A stretch of DNA of 64,000 bases from Streptomyces sp. NBC_01381 (GTDB lineage: Bacteria; Actinomycetota; Actinomycetes; Streptomycetales; Streptomycetaceae): contig NZ_JAPEPI010000002.1 of NCBI RefSeq assembly GCF_026340305.1, positions 3,410,001 to 3,474,000 on the forward strand, in the 5' to 3' direction. Numbering within the stretch: the stretch's first letter is position 1; each line of letters opens with the position of its first letter. The position numbers and the translations under genes were made by a program. The notes beneath the pieces are model-generated. The model was not told the DNA's origin, did no database searches, and saw nothing but the letters and a program-made list of their open reading frames with translations. This document shows, in pieces, positions 41,172 to 51,723 of this stretch.

Positions 41172-42337
41172 GCCCCCCATCCGGCCTGCTCGCCGCCGAC
41201 CCGGTCCTTGACGATCTGCTCCTGCCAGCCTGACCGGTGATACGCCCCGATGGGATCCGGGTCGAGCCCCGAGTCCTCCCTGACTTCTGCCAGTAGGGGC
41301 CGGACGTCGGTGTTGAACGCGTCCATCAGCGACGCGTTGGCCGCGAGCACGTCGCCGGTCCGCTGGGCCTCGGCCAGCGCGTCGGCGTTCACGAGCAGGG
41401 CCTTGGCCGTGGCCTCCTGCACGTTCATCACCGAGCGGATGATCGCCGGGATCTTGGCCTCGATGTTGTGACACTGGTCGAGCATGAACGCGATGTCCCC
41501 GCTGAGGCCTCCGCCGCGGGCCACCTCGTACATGATCCGGAAGAGCTGGAAGGGGTCGGCGGCGCCCGCCATCAGGTCGTCGTCCGCGTAGAAGCGCGAG
41601 TTGAAGTCGAAGCCGCCGAGGCGGCCCTCGCGCAGCAGCGTCGCGACGATGAACTCGATGTTGGTGCCGGGGGCGTGGTGGCCGGTGTCGACGACGACCT
41701 GAGCCTTCGGGCCGAGCTTGAGGCAGTGGGCGTACGCCGTGCCCCAGTCGGGGATGTCCGTCGCGTAGAAGGCCGGCTCGAAGAACTTGTACTCGACGAG
41801 CATGCGCTGGTCGTCGCCGAGGCGGTCGTACACGGTGTGCAGGGCCTCGGACAGCCGGTCCTGGCGGGTGCGGATGTCGTCCTGGCCCGGGTAGTTGGTG
41901 CCGTCGGAGAACCACAGCTTCAGGTCGCGTGAACCCGTCGCGTCCATGATCTCCACGCACTCGAGGAGGTGGTCGAGGGCTTTGCGCCGGACTGCCGGGT
42001 CCGGGTTGGTGACCGAGCCGAGTTTGTAGTCGTCGTCCTGGAAGACGTTGGCGTTGATCGCGCCCAGCGTCAGGCCGCGCTCGGCGGCGTAGGCGGCGAG
42101 CGCCGTGTAGTCGTCGACCTTGTCCCAAGGGATGTGCAGGGCCACCCGGGGGGCCACGCCCGTGTGGGCGTGCACCCGGGCGGCGTCGTCGATCTTCTCC
42201 CGGGTCGTGCGGGGGACGCCTGGCTGCGCGAAGACCTTGAAGCGCGTGCCGGAGTTGCCGTATGCCCAGGACGGGGTCTCCAGGGACTGGGTGGTGAGTG
42301 CCGCTTTCACGGCGTCCTTGCTGGTTCCGGCGGTCAT
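41168..42337 (-). CDS. rhaI: L-rhamnose isomerase
   Basis: Protein of 389 residues, TIM-barrel isomerase of the RhaI (Pseudomonas stutzeri-like) type, converting L-rhamnose to L-rhamnulose with divalent metals. Visible blocks are KLWFSDGTNYPGQDDIRTRQ, EYKFFEPAFYATDIPDWG, VVVDTGHHAPGTNIEFI and GGFDFNSRFYADDDLM, which supply the Glu, His and Asp metal ligands. It is 33 bp downstream of the rhamnosidase gene and overlaps the aldolase gene by 4 bases, so the three form one operon. Confidence 0.93.
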   Translation of the reverse strand: MTAGTSKDAVKAALTTQSLETPSWAYGNSGTRFKVFAQPGVPRTTREKIDDAARVHAHTGVAPRVALHIPWDKVDDYTALAAYAAERGLTLGAINANVFQDDDYKLGSVTNPDPAVRRKALDHLLECVEIMDATGSRDLKLWFSDGTNYPGQDDIRTRQDRLSEALHTVYDRLGDDQRMLVEYKFFEPAFYATDIPDWGTAYAHCLKLGPKAQVVVDTGHHAPGTNIEFIVATLLREGRLGGFDFNSRFYADDDLMAGAADPFQLFRIMYEVARGGGLSGDIAFMLDQCHNIEAKIPAIIRSVMNVQEATAKALLVNADALAEAQRTGDVLAANASLMDAFNTDVRPLLAEVREDSGLDPDPIGAYHRSGWQEQIVKDRVGGEQAGWGA

Positions 42338-42370
42338 CGCGCAGCCTTCCGAAAGAGCGGTCGAGGTGGG

Positions 42371-45300
42371 TCAGTTGGAGAATCGGTGCGTGCCGGAGGC
42401 CACGGTGAAGACGGCGCAGCCGTCCTCCATCCGCAGGAACTCCGCCGATCCGTGGGTCACTTGGGCCGCCTTGTCGGCGGGCACCCACACCTCCGCCGTG
42501 GTGTTCGCGGGGAGGGTGAGGGTGAGCCGGAATCCTTCGGAGTCCGTCTTCCAGTGAGTGGTGACCGGGCCGTAGAGCGCGTCGAAACGGCCCTCCGCCT
42601 CGGTCACGCCGCCGCCCGGACGCGGGCGGACGAGGACCTTGCGGAATCCCGGATCGGCCGGTGCGATGCCCGTGACGTTCGCGTACATCCACTCGCCCAC
42701 CGAGCCGTAGGCATAGTGGTTGAAGGAGTTCATGCCCGCGTCCTGGAAGCTGCCGTCCGGCTTGATGGAGTCCCAGCGCTCCCACATCGTGGTGGCGCCC
42801 TTGTCGATCTGGTAGCCCCAGCTCGGGAAGGAGCGCTGGACGAGGAGCCGGTAGGCGACGTCCGTGTGGCCGGTCGCGGTGAGCACGGGCAGCAGGCGCG
42901 GAGTGCCGAGGAAGCCCGTCGAAAGGTGCCACTCCTTGGACTTGATGAGTTCCACCAGGCGGGCGGCGGCCGGTGCGCGGTCGGCCTCGGGCAGCAGGTC
43001 CATGGAGAGGGCCAGGACGTACGCCGTCTGCGTGTCGCCCTTCACCCGGCCGCCGCCCGTCACGTACGCCGCGCGGAAGGCGTCCCGGACGCTGCCGAAC
43101 AGCTTCTTGTACGGCGCGGGATCCTTGCCCAGGGTCTCGGCCACCCGCGCGACCAGGTCGGCGCTGTGCGCGAAGTAGGCCGTACCGATGACGTCCTTGG
43201 GGGTCTCGTCCTGGATGTTGAGCCAGTCGCCGTAGCCCTCGGCGGGGCGCAGATAGCCGGTGCTGTGCTTCTCCAGGTAGTCGAGCCACTTCAGCATCGA
43301 GGACCAGGACTGCTCCAGGACGCGCTTGTCCCCGTAGGCCTGGTACAGCGCCCAGGGGACGGTCACCCCGGCGTCGCCCCAGCCGGCCACGCCCTTGCCG
43401 GGCGAGCCGATGTTCGGCGCCACATCGGGGAAGGCGCCGTCGTCGGGCTGCCCGTCGCGCAGGTCGTCGAGCCACTTCGTGAGGAAGCGGGCCGACTCCA
43501 TCGTGTAGGCGGCGGTCGGCGCGAAGACGTTGATGTCGCCCGTCCAGCCGAGCCGTTCGTCGCGCGCCGGGGTGTCGGTGGGGATGGAGAGGAAGTTGCC
43601 GCGCTGGCCCCAAGTGATGTTGCTGTGCAGCTGGTTGAGCATGGGGACGTTGGTCTTGAAGTCCATCGTGAAGGGCGCCGACGTGTGGATCACGCGGCCC
43701 ACGATCGCGTCGCGCGGCGGTGTCCCCGGGAAGCCGGTCACTTCTACGTAGCGGAAGCCGTGGAAGGTGAAGCGCGGCTCGTAGGTCTCCTTGCCGTCGC
43801 CCTTGAGCGTGTACGTGTCCGTGGCCCGGGCGCTCCGCAGATTGGTGGTGTAGACCGTGCCGTCGGGGTTGAGGACCTCCGCGTGGCGCAGCTGGACCTT
43901 CGTACCGGCCTTCCCGGAGACCGTGAGGCGGACCGCACCGACCATGTTCTGACCGAGGTCGAAGACGAACACGCCGGGCTTCGGCTCGCTCACCTTCCGG
44001 GCGGATATCTCGCTCTCCACGCGCGCGTGGCCGTCGATCTGAGCCACGACGGCGGCCTTGACCTCGTCGACGGCGTCGGCCGCGACCCAGTCCGCGTCGT
44101 CGAAGCCCGCGCGTGTCCAGCCCGCGGCCTCCAGACGGGCGTCGTAGTCCTCGCCCGACAGCAGGTCGGCGGCGGTCACCGGCCCTGTGGCGGCGCGCCA
44201 GTCGGTGCCGGAGAGCACACGGTCGGTCGAGCCGTCGGTGTACGTCACCTCCAACTGGGCCAGGAACGCCGGTCGTTCGCCGTACTGATGCGGACCGAAC
44301 ATGCCGACGTTCCCCGCGTACCAGCCGACGGCGACCGTCACGCCGAGCGCGTTGGCGCCGGACTTGAGCTGCTTGGTCACGTCGTACGTCTGGTACTGGA
44401 CCCGCTTGTTGTAGTCGGTCCAGCCGGGCGCAAGGCGGTCGTCGCCGACGCGCTCGCCGTTCAGCCAGGCGTCGTAGAGGCCGAGGGCCGTGGAGTACAG
44501 CCGGGCCCGCGCGACGGTCTTGCCCGCGCGGAGCCGGAACTCGTGGCGCAGCTGGGCGGCCGGGGAGTGGCCGGGGGCGACCTTCCCCCAGGGGCCCGAG
44601 CCCCACGCGGCGAGTACCTTCGCCGCCGGCCAGGAGCCGTCGTCGTATCCGGCGGCCTGCCAGTCCCCGGAGGGCTCCTTGTCGGTGGTCCTCCAGGTGC
44701 CGTCGGTGGTCAGGACGCGCACGCCGTCGGCGGTCGTCAGTTCGAGCACGCCGAGCAGACCGGCGGGCCCGGTCGTGGCGTTGGTGGCGGAGACGGCGAT
44801 GACCGCGGCGCCGGTCTTCAGGTGGGCGGTCACGTCGACGAGCGCGGGGCGGCGCCAGTTGTCGGCGGCACTGTCCGCCTCGGCGTGCGCCACGCGCGTG
44901 CCGTTGACGTACGCGGTGTAGCCGTCGTCGGCGGTCATGACGAGCCGCGCGCGGGTGACCCCTTCGGGGATGTCGACCTTGCCGCGGAACCAACGGGTGG
45001 CCGCCGGCGCGCTGCTCGCGGGATCGCCCTCGGGGAACCAGATCCACGACGCTTTGTCCAGGGCGGGCGCCCCGATGAGTGAGGCGGGCGCCCCGATCCA
45101 CCGGGCCGACCAGTCCGAGGCCGCGGAGAGCCCGGTCTCCCACCAGGAGGGCTCGCTCCAGTCGGATGCCTTGCCCGCGGTGTCCCAGACCCGCACCGAC
45201 CAGTGGTAGCGCGTACGGGCCTTGAGTTCGGGGCCCGCGTACGGGACCAGGACCGAATCGCCTGACGTCACCTTGCCGCTGTCCCAGACGTCGGGGTCGG

Positions 45301-45568
45301 CGAGGCGGCCGGGGGAGGTGGCCACCCGCACCTGGTAGGCGCTCTGCGCCTGGCCCTCTTCCTCGGACGCCAGCGGCCAACTCAGCCTGGGGCGCGGTAC
45401 ATCGAGGCCGAGCGGGTGTCTGACGTACTCGACGGTCGGTCTGGTCACGCGTAGGGACCGGCCCCCTGCGGTGGGGGCCGCGTGGGCCGTCGGAACGGCC
45501 CCGGCGGCCACCGCTGTTCCCAGGGCGGCCGTGGCGGTGGTGCTGAGCAGTCGTCTTCTGCTGATCAC
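42371..45568 (-). CDS. secreted alpha-L-rhamnosidase, GH78
   Basis: About 1065 residues. The start is set at GTG 45568: a CGGAG box lies 7 bp upstream and the product begins with a twin-arginine signal (SRRRLLSTTATAALG, cut near AHA). GTG 45607 would add 13 residues and overlap a palindromic operator. An N-terminal beta-sandwich (LSWPLASEEE..QSAYQV) and PA14-like region precede the (alpha/alpha)6 barrel with GQRGNFLSIPTDTPARDERLGWTGD, which contains the acidic catalytic site of GH78, and a C-terminal beta domain. It releases rhamnose from plant glycosides outside the cell. First gene of the rhamnosidase-isomerase-aldolase operon. Confidence 0.93.
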   Translation of the reverse strand: MISRRRLLSTTATAALGTAVAAGAVPTAHAAPTAGGRSLRVTRPTVEYVRHPLGLDVPRPRLSWPLASEEEGQAQSAYQVRVATSPGRLADPDVWDSGKVTSGDSVLVPYAGPELKARTRYHWSVRVWDTAGKASDWSEPSWWETGLSAASDWSARWIGAPASLIGAPALDKASWIWFPEGDPASSAPAATRWFRGKVDIPEGVTRARLVMTADDGYTAYVNGTRVAHAEADSAADNWRRPALVDVTAHLKTGAAVIAVSATNATTGPAGLLGVLELTTADGVRVLTTDGTWRTTDKEPSGDWQAAGYDDGSWPAAKVLAAWGSGPWGKVAPGHSPAAQLRHEFRLRAGKTVARARLYSTALGLYDAWLNGERVGDDRLAPGWTDYNKRVQYQTYDVTKQLKSGANALGVTVAVGWYAGNVGMFGPHQYGERPAFLAQLEVTYTDGSTDRVLSGTDWRAATGPVTAADLLSGEDYDARLEAAGWTRAGFDDADWVAADAVDEVKAAVVAQIDGHARVESEISARKVSEPKPGVFVFDLGQNMVGAVRLTVSGKAGTKVQLRHAEVLNPDGTVYTTNLRSARATDTYTLKGDGKETYEPRFTFHGFRYVEVTGFPGTPPRDAIVGRVIHTSAPFTMDFKTNVPMLNQLHSNITWGQRGNFLSIPTDTPARDERLGWTGDINVFAPTAAYTMESARFLTKWLDDLRDGQPDDGAFPDVAPNIGSPGKGVAGWGDAGVTVPWALYQAYGDKRVLEQSWSSMLKWLDYLEKHSTGYLRPAEGYGDWLNIQDETPKDVIGTAYFAHSADLVARVAETLGKDPAPYKKLFGSVRDAFRAAYVTGGGRVKGDTQTAYVLALSMDLLPEADRAPAAARLVELIKSKEWHLSTGFLGTPRLLPVLTATGHTDVAYRLLVQRSFPSWGYQIDKGATTMWERWDSIKPDGSFQDAGMNSFNHYAYGSVGEWMYANVTGIAPADPGFRKVLVRPRPGGGVTEAEGRFDALYGPVTTHWKTDSEGFRLTLTLPANTTAEVWVPADKAAQVTHGSAEFLRMEDGCAVFTVASGTHRFSN

Positions 45569-45594
45569 AACTCGACTCCGTAACGACTCGACGA

Positions 45595-45606
45595 TGAATC
45601 GTTTCA
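45595..45606 (-). promoter_or_regulatory. putative rhamnose operator for the rhamnosidase operon
   Basis: TGAATCGTTTCA, a 12-bp near-perfect palindrome of the LacI type, about 27 bp upstream of the chosen GTG 45568 on the minus strand. It matches the site at 45750-45761 at the divergent promoter in 10 of 12 positions. Confidence 0.65.
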
Positions 45607-45749
45607 CGCAAGGTGAAGCTAGGGAGGGCGGTCTGCCCTGTCAAGGGGTCTTGAGGGACCGCCTGTGCCAGGCCGAGCTGGACGAGGATTTTCGAGGCAC
45701 GCCCATTGACGCCACAGTTGGCGCGGGTTTAGCTTCCCTGAAAATTGAT

Positions 45750-45761
45750 TGAAACCTTTCA
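45750..45761 (+). promoter_or_regulatory. putative rhamnose operator for the rha transporter operon
   Basis: TGAAACCTTTCA, a 12-bp palindrome with one central mismatch, 90 bp upstream of the transporter ATPase start. Together with 45595-45606 it probably binds the LacI regulator at the end of this operon. Confidence 0.65.
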
Positions 45762-45850
45762 CGCCGGGTGTCCGGCGTGTGACTCCCGGCGTCCGCTGCC
45801 CGGCGCCCCCTCCCGATGCCACAGCCCTTCGTGACCGATCGGTGCTACCT

Positions 45851-47343
<1,493 letters not shown>

Positions 47344-47347
<4 letters not shown>

Positions 47348-48402
47348 GCGCGACCACCCAGAGCCCCGCACCCGCGGTGGACCCGGAGAAGGCCGCCGCG
47401 ACCCGCCTCGTGGACCGCGTCTTCAAGATGCGCGAACTGGCCATCCTGCTCGTCTTCCTGGTGATGATCGGCATCACCCAGGCGGGCAACAGCGAGTTCC
47501 TGTCCGAACAGGGCATCAAGGACCTGCTCCTCAACGCGACCATCCTTGTCCTCGTCGCGACGGGACAAGCGCTTGTCGTCATCACCCGCAACGTCGACCT
47601 GTCGGTCGGCTCGACGCTCGGGATCAGCGCCTTCGCCGCAGGCAACCACCTCCAGGGCGGCGGCAACTCGACCGTCGCGATCCTCCTCGCGGTCGCGCTG
47701 GGCGTCGGCTGCGGCCTGCTCAACGGCGCGCTCGTCAGCCTCGGCCAGGTGCCCGCGCTCGTCGTGACACTCGGCACGCTCTACGTCATCCGGGGCATCG
47801 ACTCGATCTGGGTCGGCTCCCGGCAGATCACCGCGGCCGACCTGCCCGGCGGATACATCGATTTCGGCTCCGGCGGGATCTCGGCCGTGCCCTACCTGGC
47901 GCTCATCGCGCTCGTCGTCCTGATCGGCGTCGCGTACTACCTGCGGCACTTCGGCGGCGGGCGCGAGCTGTACGCCCTGGGCTCCAACCCCGAGGCCGCG
48001 CGCCTCGCCGGCATTCCGGTGCGCAAGCGGATCCTCGCCGCCTACACCGCCTGCGGGGCGCTCGCCGGACTCGCGGGCGCGCTGTACCTGGCCCGCTTCG
48101 GCAACGTCGACTCCGCCACCGGCAACGGCTATGAACTCACCGTCGTCAGCGCCGTCGTGGTCGGCGGCGTCGTCTTCACCGGCGGCTCAGGCAGCGTCTA
48201 CGGAGCGGCACTCGGCGCCCTGTTGCTGACCTCCATCAACAGCGTGCTCCCCGCGCTCGGCGTCAGCTCCGTGTGGGTGCTCGCCATCAACGGCGTGCTG
48301 CTGGTCCTCGCCATCGCCGTCGACCGGATCGTCGCCCTGCGCGTCGCCAAGGCCCTGAAGAAGAGGGCCGCATCCAACAGAAGGACGGGCCGCCATGGCT
48401 GA
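47344..48402 (+). CDS. rhaP: rhamnose ABC transporter permease
   Basis: Monosaccharide-class permease of 352 residues with eight to ten hydrophobic segments and the family motifs TRNVDLSVGS and LGSNPEAARLAGIPV. It starts inside the ATPase gene (ATGA) and ends 8 bases inside the next permease gene. It forms the membrane channel with the following subunit; rhamnose specificity is inferred from locus context. Confidence 0.9.
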
Positions 48403-49393
48403 CTCCACCCGGCTCACGCTCACGCGCGCCGTCCGCTGGGACACCGTCGTCGGCGCCCTCCTTGTCGTACTCCTCCTGATGTCGTTCTCCTTTGTCGACG
48501 GTTTCGGCAACGCGCTCAACCTGTCGTTCCTCATCGGCAATACGCTGCCCATCGCGCTGATAGCCCTCCCGATGACGCTCCTCGTGGTCTCCGGAGAGAT
48601 CGATCTTTCGGTGGCCTCAACGGCAGGGCTCTCCGGAGCGGTGATGGGCGCCCTGTGGAACGCGGGCATGGCCATCGAGACGATCATTCCGCTGGTCCTC
48701 GTCATCGGAGTCGTCTGCGGACTGATCAACGGTCTCCTGGTGACCCGGCTCGGATTGCCGTCGCTCGCCGTCACCATCGGCACGATGGCCGCCTACCGGG
48801 GCATCGCGCAGATCGTGCTCGGCTCGGACGCCGTCACCGACTTCCCCGCGCAGTACCTGGACTTCGCGGCCGGACGCGTCGGGGAGACCTTCCTGCCCTA
48901 CGCCTTCCTGCCCTTCCTCGCGCTCCTCGCGATCGCCGTGGTCGTCCTGCACGCCACCCCCTTCGGGCGCTCGCTGTTCGCGATCGGCGCCAACGAGGAG
49001 GCCGCGCGCTTCGCCGGGGTGCGCGTCAAGCGGCACAAGCTGTGGCTGTTCGTCGCCACCGGATTCATGGCCGCCCTCACCGGCGTCTTCTGGGCGCTGC
49101 ACTACGCGAGCGCCCGCTACGACAACGCCACCGGGCTCGAACTGTCCGTCGTCGCCGCCGTGCTGCTCGGCGGCATCGACTTCGACGGCGGCAAGGGAAC
49201 CCTCGGCGGCGCGATCGCCGGCGTCTTCCTGCTCGGCGCGCTGCAGAACGCGATGAGCCTGCTCAACGTCTCCGCACAGTCGCAGATCGTCGTCACCGGC
49301 GTGCTGCTCGTCGTGTCCGTGCTCGGGCCGCGTGTGGTCCGGCAGATCGCCGTCGCCAGGGCGGGCCGCCGCGCCACCGCCCCCGCCCGCTGA
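48395..49393 (+). CDS. rhaQ: rhamnose ABC transporter permease, second subunit
   Basis: Permease of 332 residues paralogous to its upstream partner (VVSGEIDLSVASTAGLSGAVMGALW, AIGANEEAARFAGVRVKRHKL, LLGGIDFDGGKGTLGG). Start ATG 48395 overlaps the preceding gene by 8 bases. The binding-protein gene follows after 38 bp. Confidence 0.9.
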   Translation: MADSTRLTLTRAVRWDTVVGALLVVLLLMSFSFVDGFGNALNLSFLIGNTLPIALIALPMTLLVVSGEIDLSVASTAGLSGAVMGALWNAGMAIETIIPLVLVIGVVCGLINGLLVTRLGLPSLAVTIGTMAAYRGIAQIVLGSDAVTDFPAQYLDFAAGRVGETFLPYAFLPFLALLAIAVVVLHATPFGRSLFAIGANEEAARFAGVRVKRHKLWLFVATGFMAALTGVFWALHYASARYDNATGLELSVVAAVLLGGIDFDGGKGTLGGAIAGVFLLGALQNAMSLLNVSAQSQIVVTGVLLVVSVLGPRVVRQIAVARAGRRATAPAR

Positions 49394-49431
49394 CCCCCTC
49401 GTACCGCAGACAAGTCCGAAAGGGACCAACG

Positions 49432-50559
49432 ATGCTCTCTCCCCGCCGAACCCACCGCCGAACTCCCCGCCGAGCCGCCCGCAGAGCTGCCCTCACCCGC
49501 GCCTGCGTGACCCTCGCCGCGGTGACCTCGCTCGCCCTCACCGCCACCGCCTGCGGAGGCACCACCAAGGAGTCGTCGAAGAACGACGACGCGGCCAAGG
49601 CATCGGACGCGAAAGCCGATCCGAACGCGGCCACCAAGAAGGGCCTGACCGTCGCCTTCCTGCCCAAGCAGGTCAACAACCCGTACTTCACGGTCGCCGA
49701 CAAGGGCGGCGAGAAGGCGCTCGAGGAACTCGGATCGACATACAAGGAGACAGGGCCCAACAGCGCGACCGACACCAGCGGGCAGGTCAGTTACGTCAAC
49801 ACGCTCACCCAGCAGCAGGTCGACGCGATGGCCGTCTCCGCGCAGGACCCCGGCGCCCTGTGCACCGCCCTCAAGCAGGCCATGAAGAACGGCATCAAGG
49901 TCGTCACCTACGACTCGGACACCAACGCCGGCTGCCGTGACGTGTTCGTCTCGCAGGCCAGTGCCGAGGCGCTCGGCCGCAGCCAGGTGCAGCTGCTCGG
50001 CAAGCAGCTCGGCTACAAGGGCGACATAGCGATCCTCTCCGCCGCCCAGACGGCGACGAACCAGAACACCTGGATCGGCTTCATGAAGGACGAGCTGAAG
50101 AAGCCCAAGTACAAGAACATGAAGCTGGTCAAGACGGCCTACGGCAACGACGACGCCCAGCAGTCCTTCCAGCAGACCCAGGGCCTGCTCCAGGAACACC
50201 CGAAGCTGGCGGGGATCATCTCCCCGACGACGGTCGGCATCAAGGCCGCCGCCCAGTACCTCTCGGGGTCGAAGTACAAGGGCAAGGTGCTCCTCACCGG
50301 CCTCGGCACCCCCAACGACATGCGCAAGTACGTGAAGAACGGCACCGTAGAGGGCTTCGAACTGTGGGACCCCGCCAAGCTCGGCGCACTCGCCGCGCAC
50401 ACCGCCGTGGCCCTGAAGTCCGGGCAGATCACCGGCAAGAAGGGCGAGTCGTTCAAGGCGGGCGACCTCGGCAGCTTCACCATCGGTGACAAGGGAGTGG
50501 TCGATCTCGGCGAACCGACCGTCTTCGACAAGAAGAACATCGACCAGTACAAATTCTGA
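49432..50559 (+). CDS. rhaS: rhamnose-binding lipoprotein
   Basis: Sugar-binding lipoprotein of 375 residues. The N-terminus is unusually Arg/Pro-rich (several RRT/RRA clusters in residues 5-25) before the hydrophobic segment and lipobox LTATAC. The mature domain is of the RbsB/LsrB type (GLTVAFLPKQVNNPYF, MAVSAQDPGALCTALKQAMKNGIKVVTYDSD). ATG 49432 follows GAAAGGGA by 6 bases. An autoinducer-2-type ligand is a theoretical alternative, but the rhamnose genes around it argue for rhamnose. Confidence 0.9.
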   Translation: MLSPRRTHRRTPRRAARRAALTRACVTLAAVTSLALTATACGGTTKESSKNDDAAKASDAKADPNAATKKGLTVAFLPKQVNNPYFTVADKGGEKALEELGSTYKETGPNSATDTSGQVSYVNTLTQQQVDAMAVSAQDPGALCTALKQAMKNGIKVVTYDSDTNAGCRDVFVSQASAEALGRSQVQLLGKQLGYKGDIAILSAAQTATNQNTWIGFMKDELKKPKYKNMKLVKTAYGNDDAQQSFQQTQGLLQEHPKLAGIISPTTVGIKAAAQYLSGSKYKGKVLLTGLGTPNDMRKYVKNGTVEGFELWDPAKLGALAAHTAVALKSGQITGKKGESFKAGDLGSFTIGDKGVVDLGEPTVFDKKNIDQYKF

Positions 50560-50616
50560 GGGGATCGCACGAGGCGGTGCACAAGGCGCCGTACGAGCAA
50601 CGGAACAAGGGGACGC

Positions 50617-51630
50617 ATGGTCGGCATCAAAGACGTGGCGAAGCATGCCGGGGTGTCGGTGGGCACTGTGTCGAACGTGATCAACCGGCCGGACATGGTC
50701 TCCGAAGAGACCCGCCACCGGGTGCAGTCCGTCATCGACCGGCTCGGCTACGTCCGCAGCGAGTCCGCGCGGCAGCTGCGCGCGGGCCAGAGCCGCATCA
50801 TGGCGCTGCTCGTGCTCGACATGGGCAACCCCTTCTTCGTGGACGTCGCGCGCGGTGCCGAGCGGGCCGCGCGCGACGCCGGGCTCCGCGTGATGATGTG
50901 CAACAGCGGACAGAGCCCCTCCGAAGAGGCCGAATATCTGGCGCTCTTCGCCGAACAGCGGGTGCGCGGCGTCCTGCTGACCCCGGCGGACGCCACGGGC
51001 CGCAACATCGAGGCGTTCCGCCGGCACAACATCCCCTTCGTCCTCGTCGACCGGGTCGCCGAGGGAGCCACCGAGTGTTCCGTCTCGGTGGACGACGTAC
51101 AGGGCGGGGCGCTCGCGGTGCGCCATCTCCTCGACACCGGGCACCGCAGCGTCGCGTACGTGAGCGGTCCCGCGGGGCTCAACCAGGTCAAGGACCGCCG
51201 GGAGGGGGCGCTGCAGGCGCTCGCCGAGGCGGGCCTGCCGGCATCGGCGCTGCGGGAACTGCCCACCGAGCGCCTCGACGTGGCGGCGGGACGCGACGCG
51301 GGCGCCCGCCTCCTCGGGCTCGCCGAGCGGCCGACCGCCGTGTTCTGCGCCAACGACCTGCTGGCCCTCGGAGTGCTCCAGTCGATGTACGCCGCCGGGG
51401 TGCGCGTCCCCGAGGACATCGCCATCGTCGGCTACGACGACATCGAGTTCGCGGCCGCGGCGGTCGTCCCGCTCACCTCGGTGCGCCAGCCCGCCGTCAC
51501 GATGGGCACCATGGCCGCGGAACTCCTCCTGGAGGAGACCGAGTCGCAGGCCCCTCAGCGGCACGAGCACCGGCGCGTGGTGCTCCAGCCCGAGCTCGTG
51601 GTGCGGCGCTCCAGCCTGGCGCCCCGCTGA
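50617..51630 (+). CDS. LacI-family regulator of the rhamnose locus
   Basis: Protein of 337 residues: LacI helix-turn-helix (IKDVAKHAGVSVGTVSNVINRP, 4-25) and a sugar-sensing domain (LVLDMGNPFFVDVARGAERAA, FCANDLLALGVLQ, VGYDDIEFAAAAVVPLTSVRQP). It follows rhaS by 57 bp with an AAGGGGAC box and probably ends the transporter operon. The two TGAAWC-type palindromes between the divergent operons are its likely targets, with rhamnose or a rhamnose metabolite as inducer. No such site is seen in front of the gene itself. Confidence 0.88.
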   Translation: MVGIKDVAKHAGVSVGTVSNVINRPDMVSEETRHRVQSVIDRLGYVRSESARQLRAGQSRIMALLVLDMGNPFFVDVARGAERAARDAGLRVMMCNSGQSPSEEAEYLALFAEQRVRGVLLTPADATGRNIEAFRRHNIPFVLVDRVAEGATECSVSVDDVQGGALAVRHLLDTGHRSVAYVSGPAGLNQVKDRREGALQALAEAGLPASALRELPTERLDVAAGRDAGARLLGLAERPTAVFCANDLLALGVLQSMYAAGVRVPEDIAIVGYDDIEFAAAAVVPLTSVRQPAVTMGTMAAELLLEETESQAPQRHEHRRVVLQPELVVRRSSLAPR

Positions 51631-51723
51631 CCGCATCAGCCTGATGCCCCCTTGATCGCTCCCGGCACGGGTGTGCTCAACTGTGACGAAGCACCCCGTT
51701 CCACGCGTCGCCCAGGAGCCCCC

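Noticed and set aside
39114..45644. A single very long minus-strand open frame of over 2100 codons spanning aldolase, isomerase and rhamnosidase regions
   Set aside because: Only its last third (the aldolase-dehydrogenase) resembles a protein; the rest is the out-of-frame shadow of the isomerase and rhamnosidase genes, common at this GC content.
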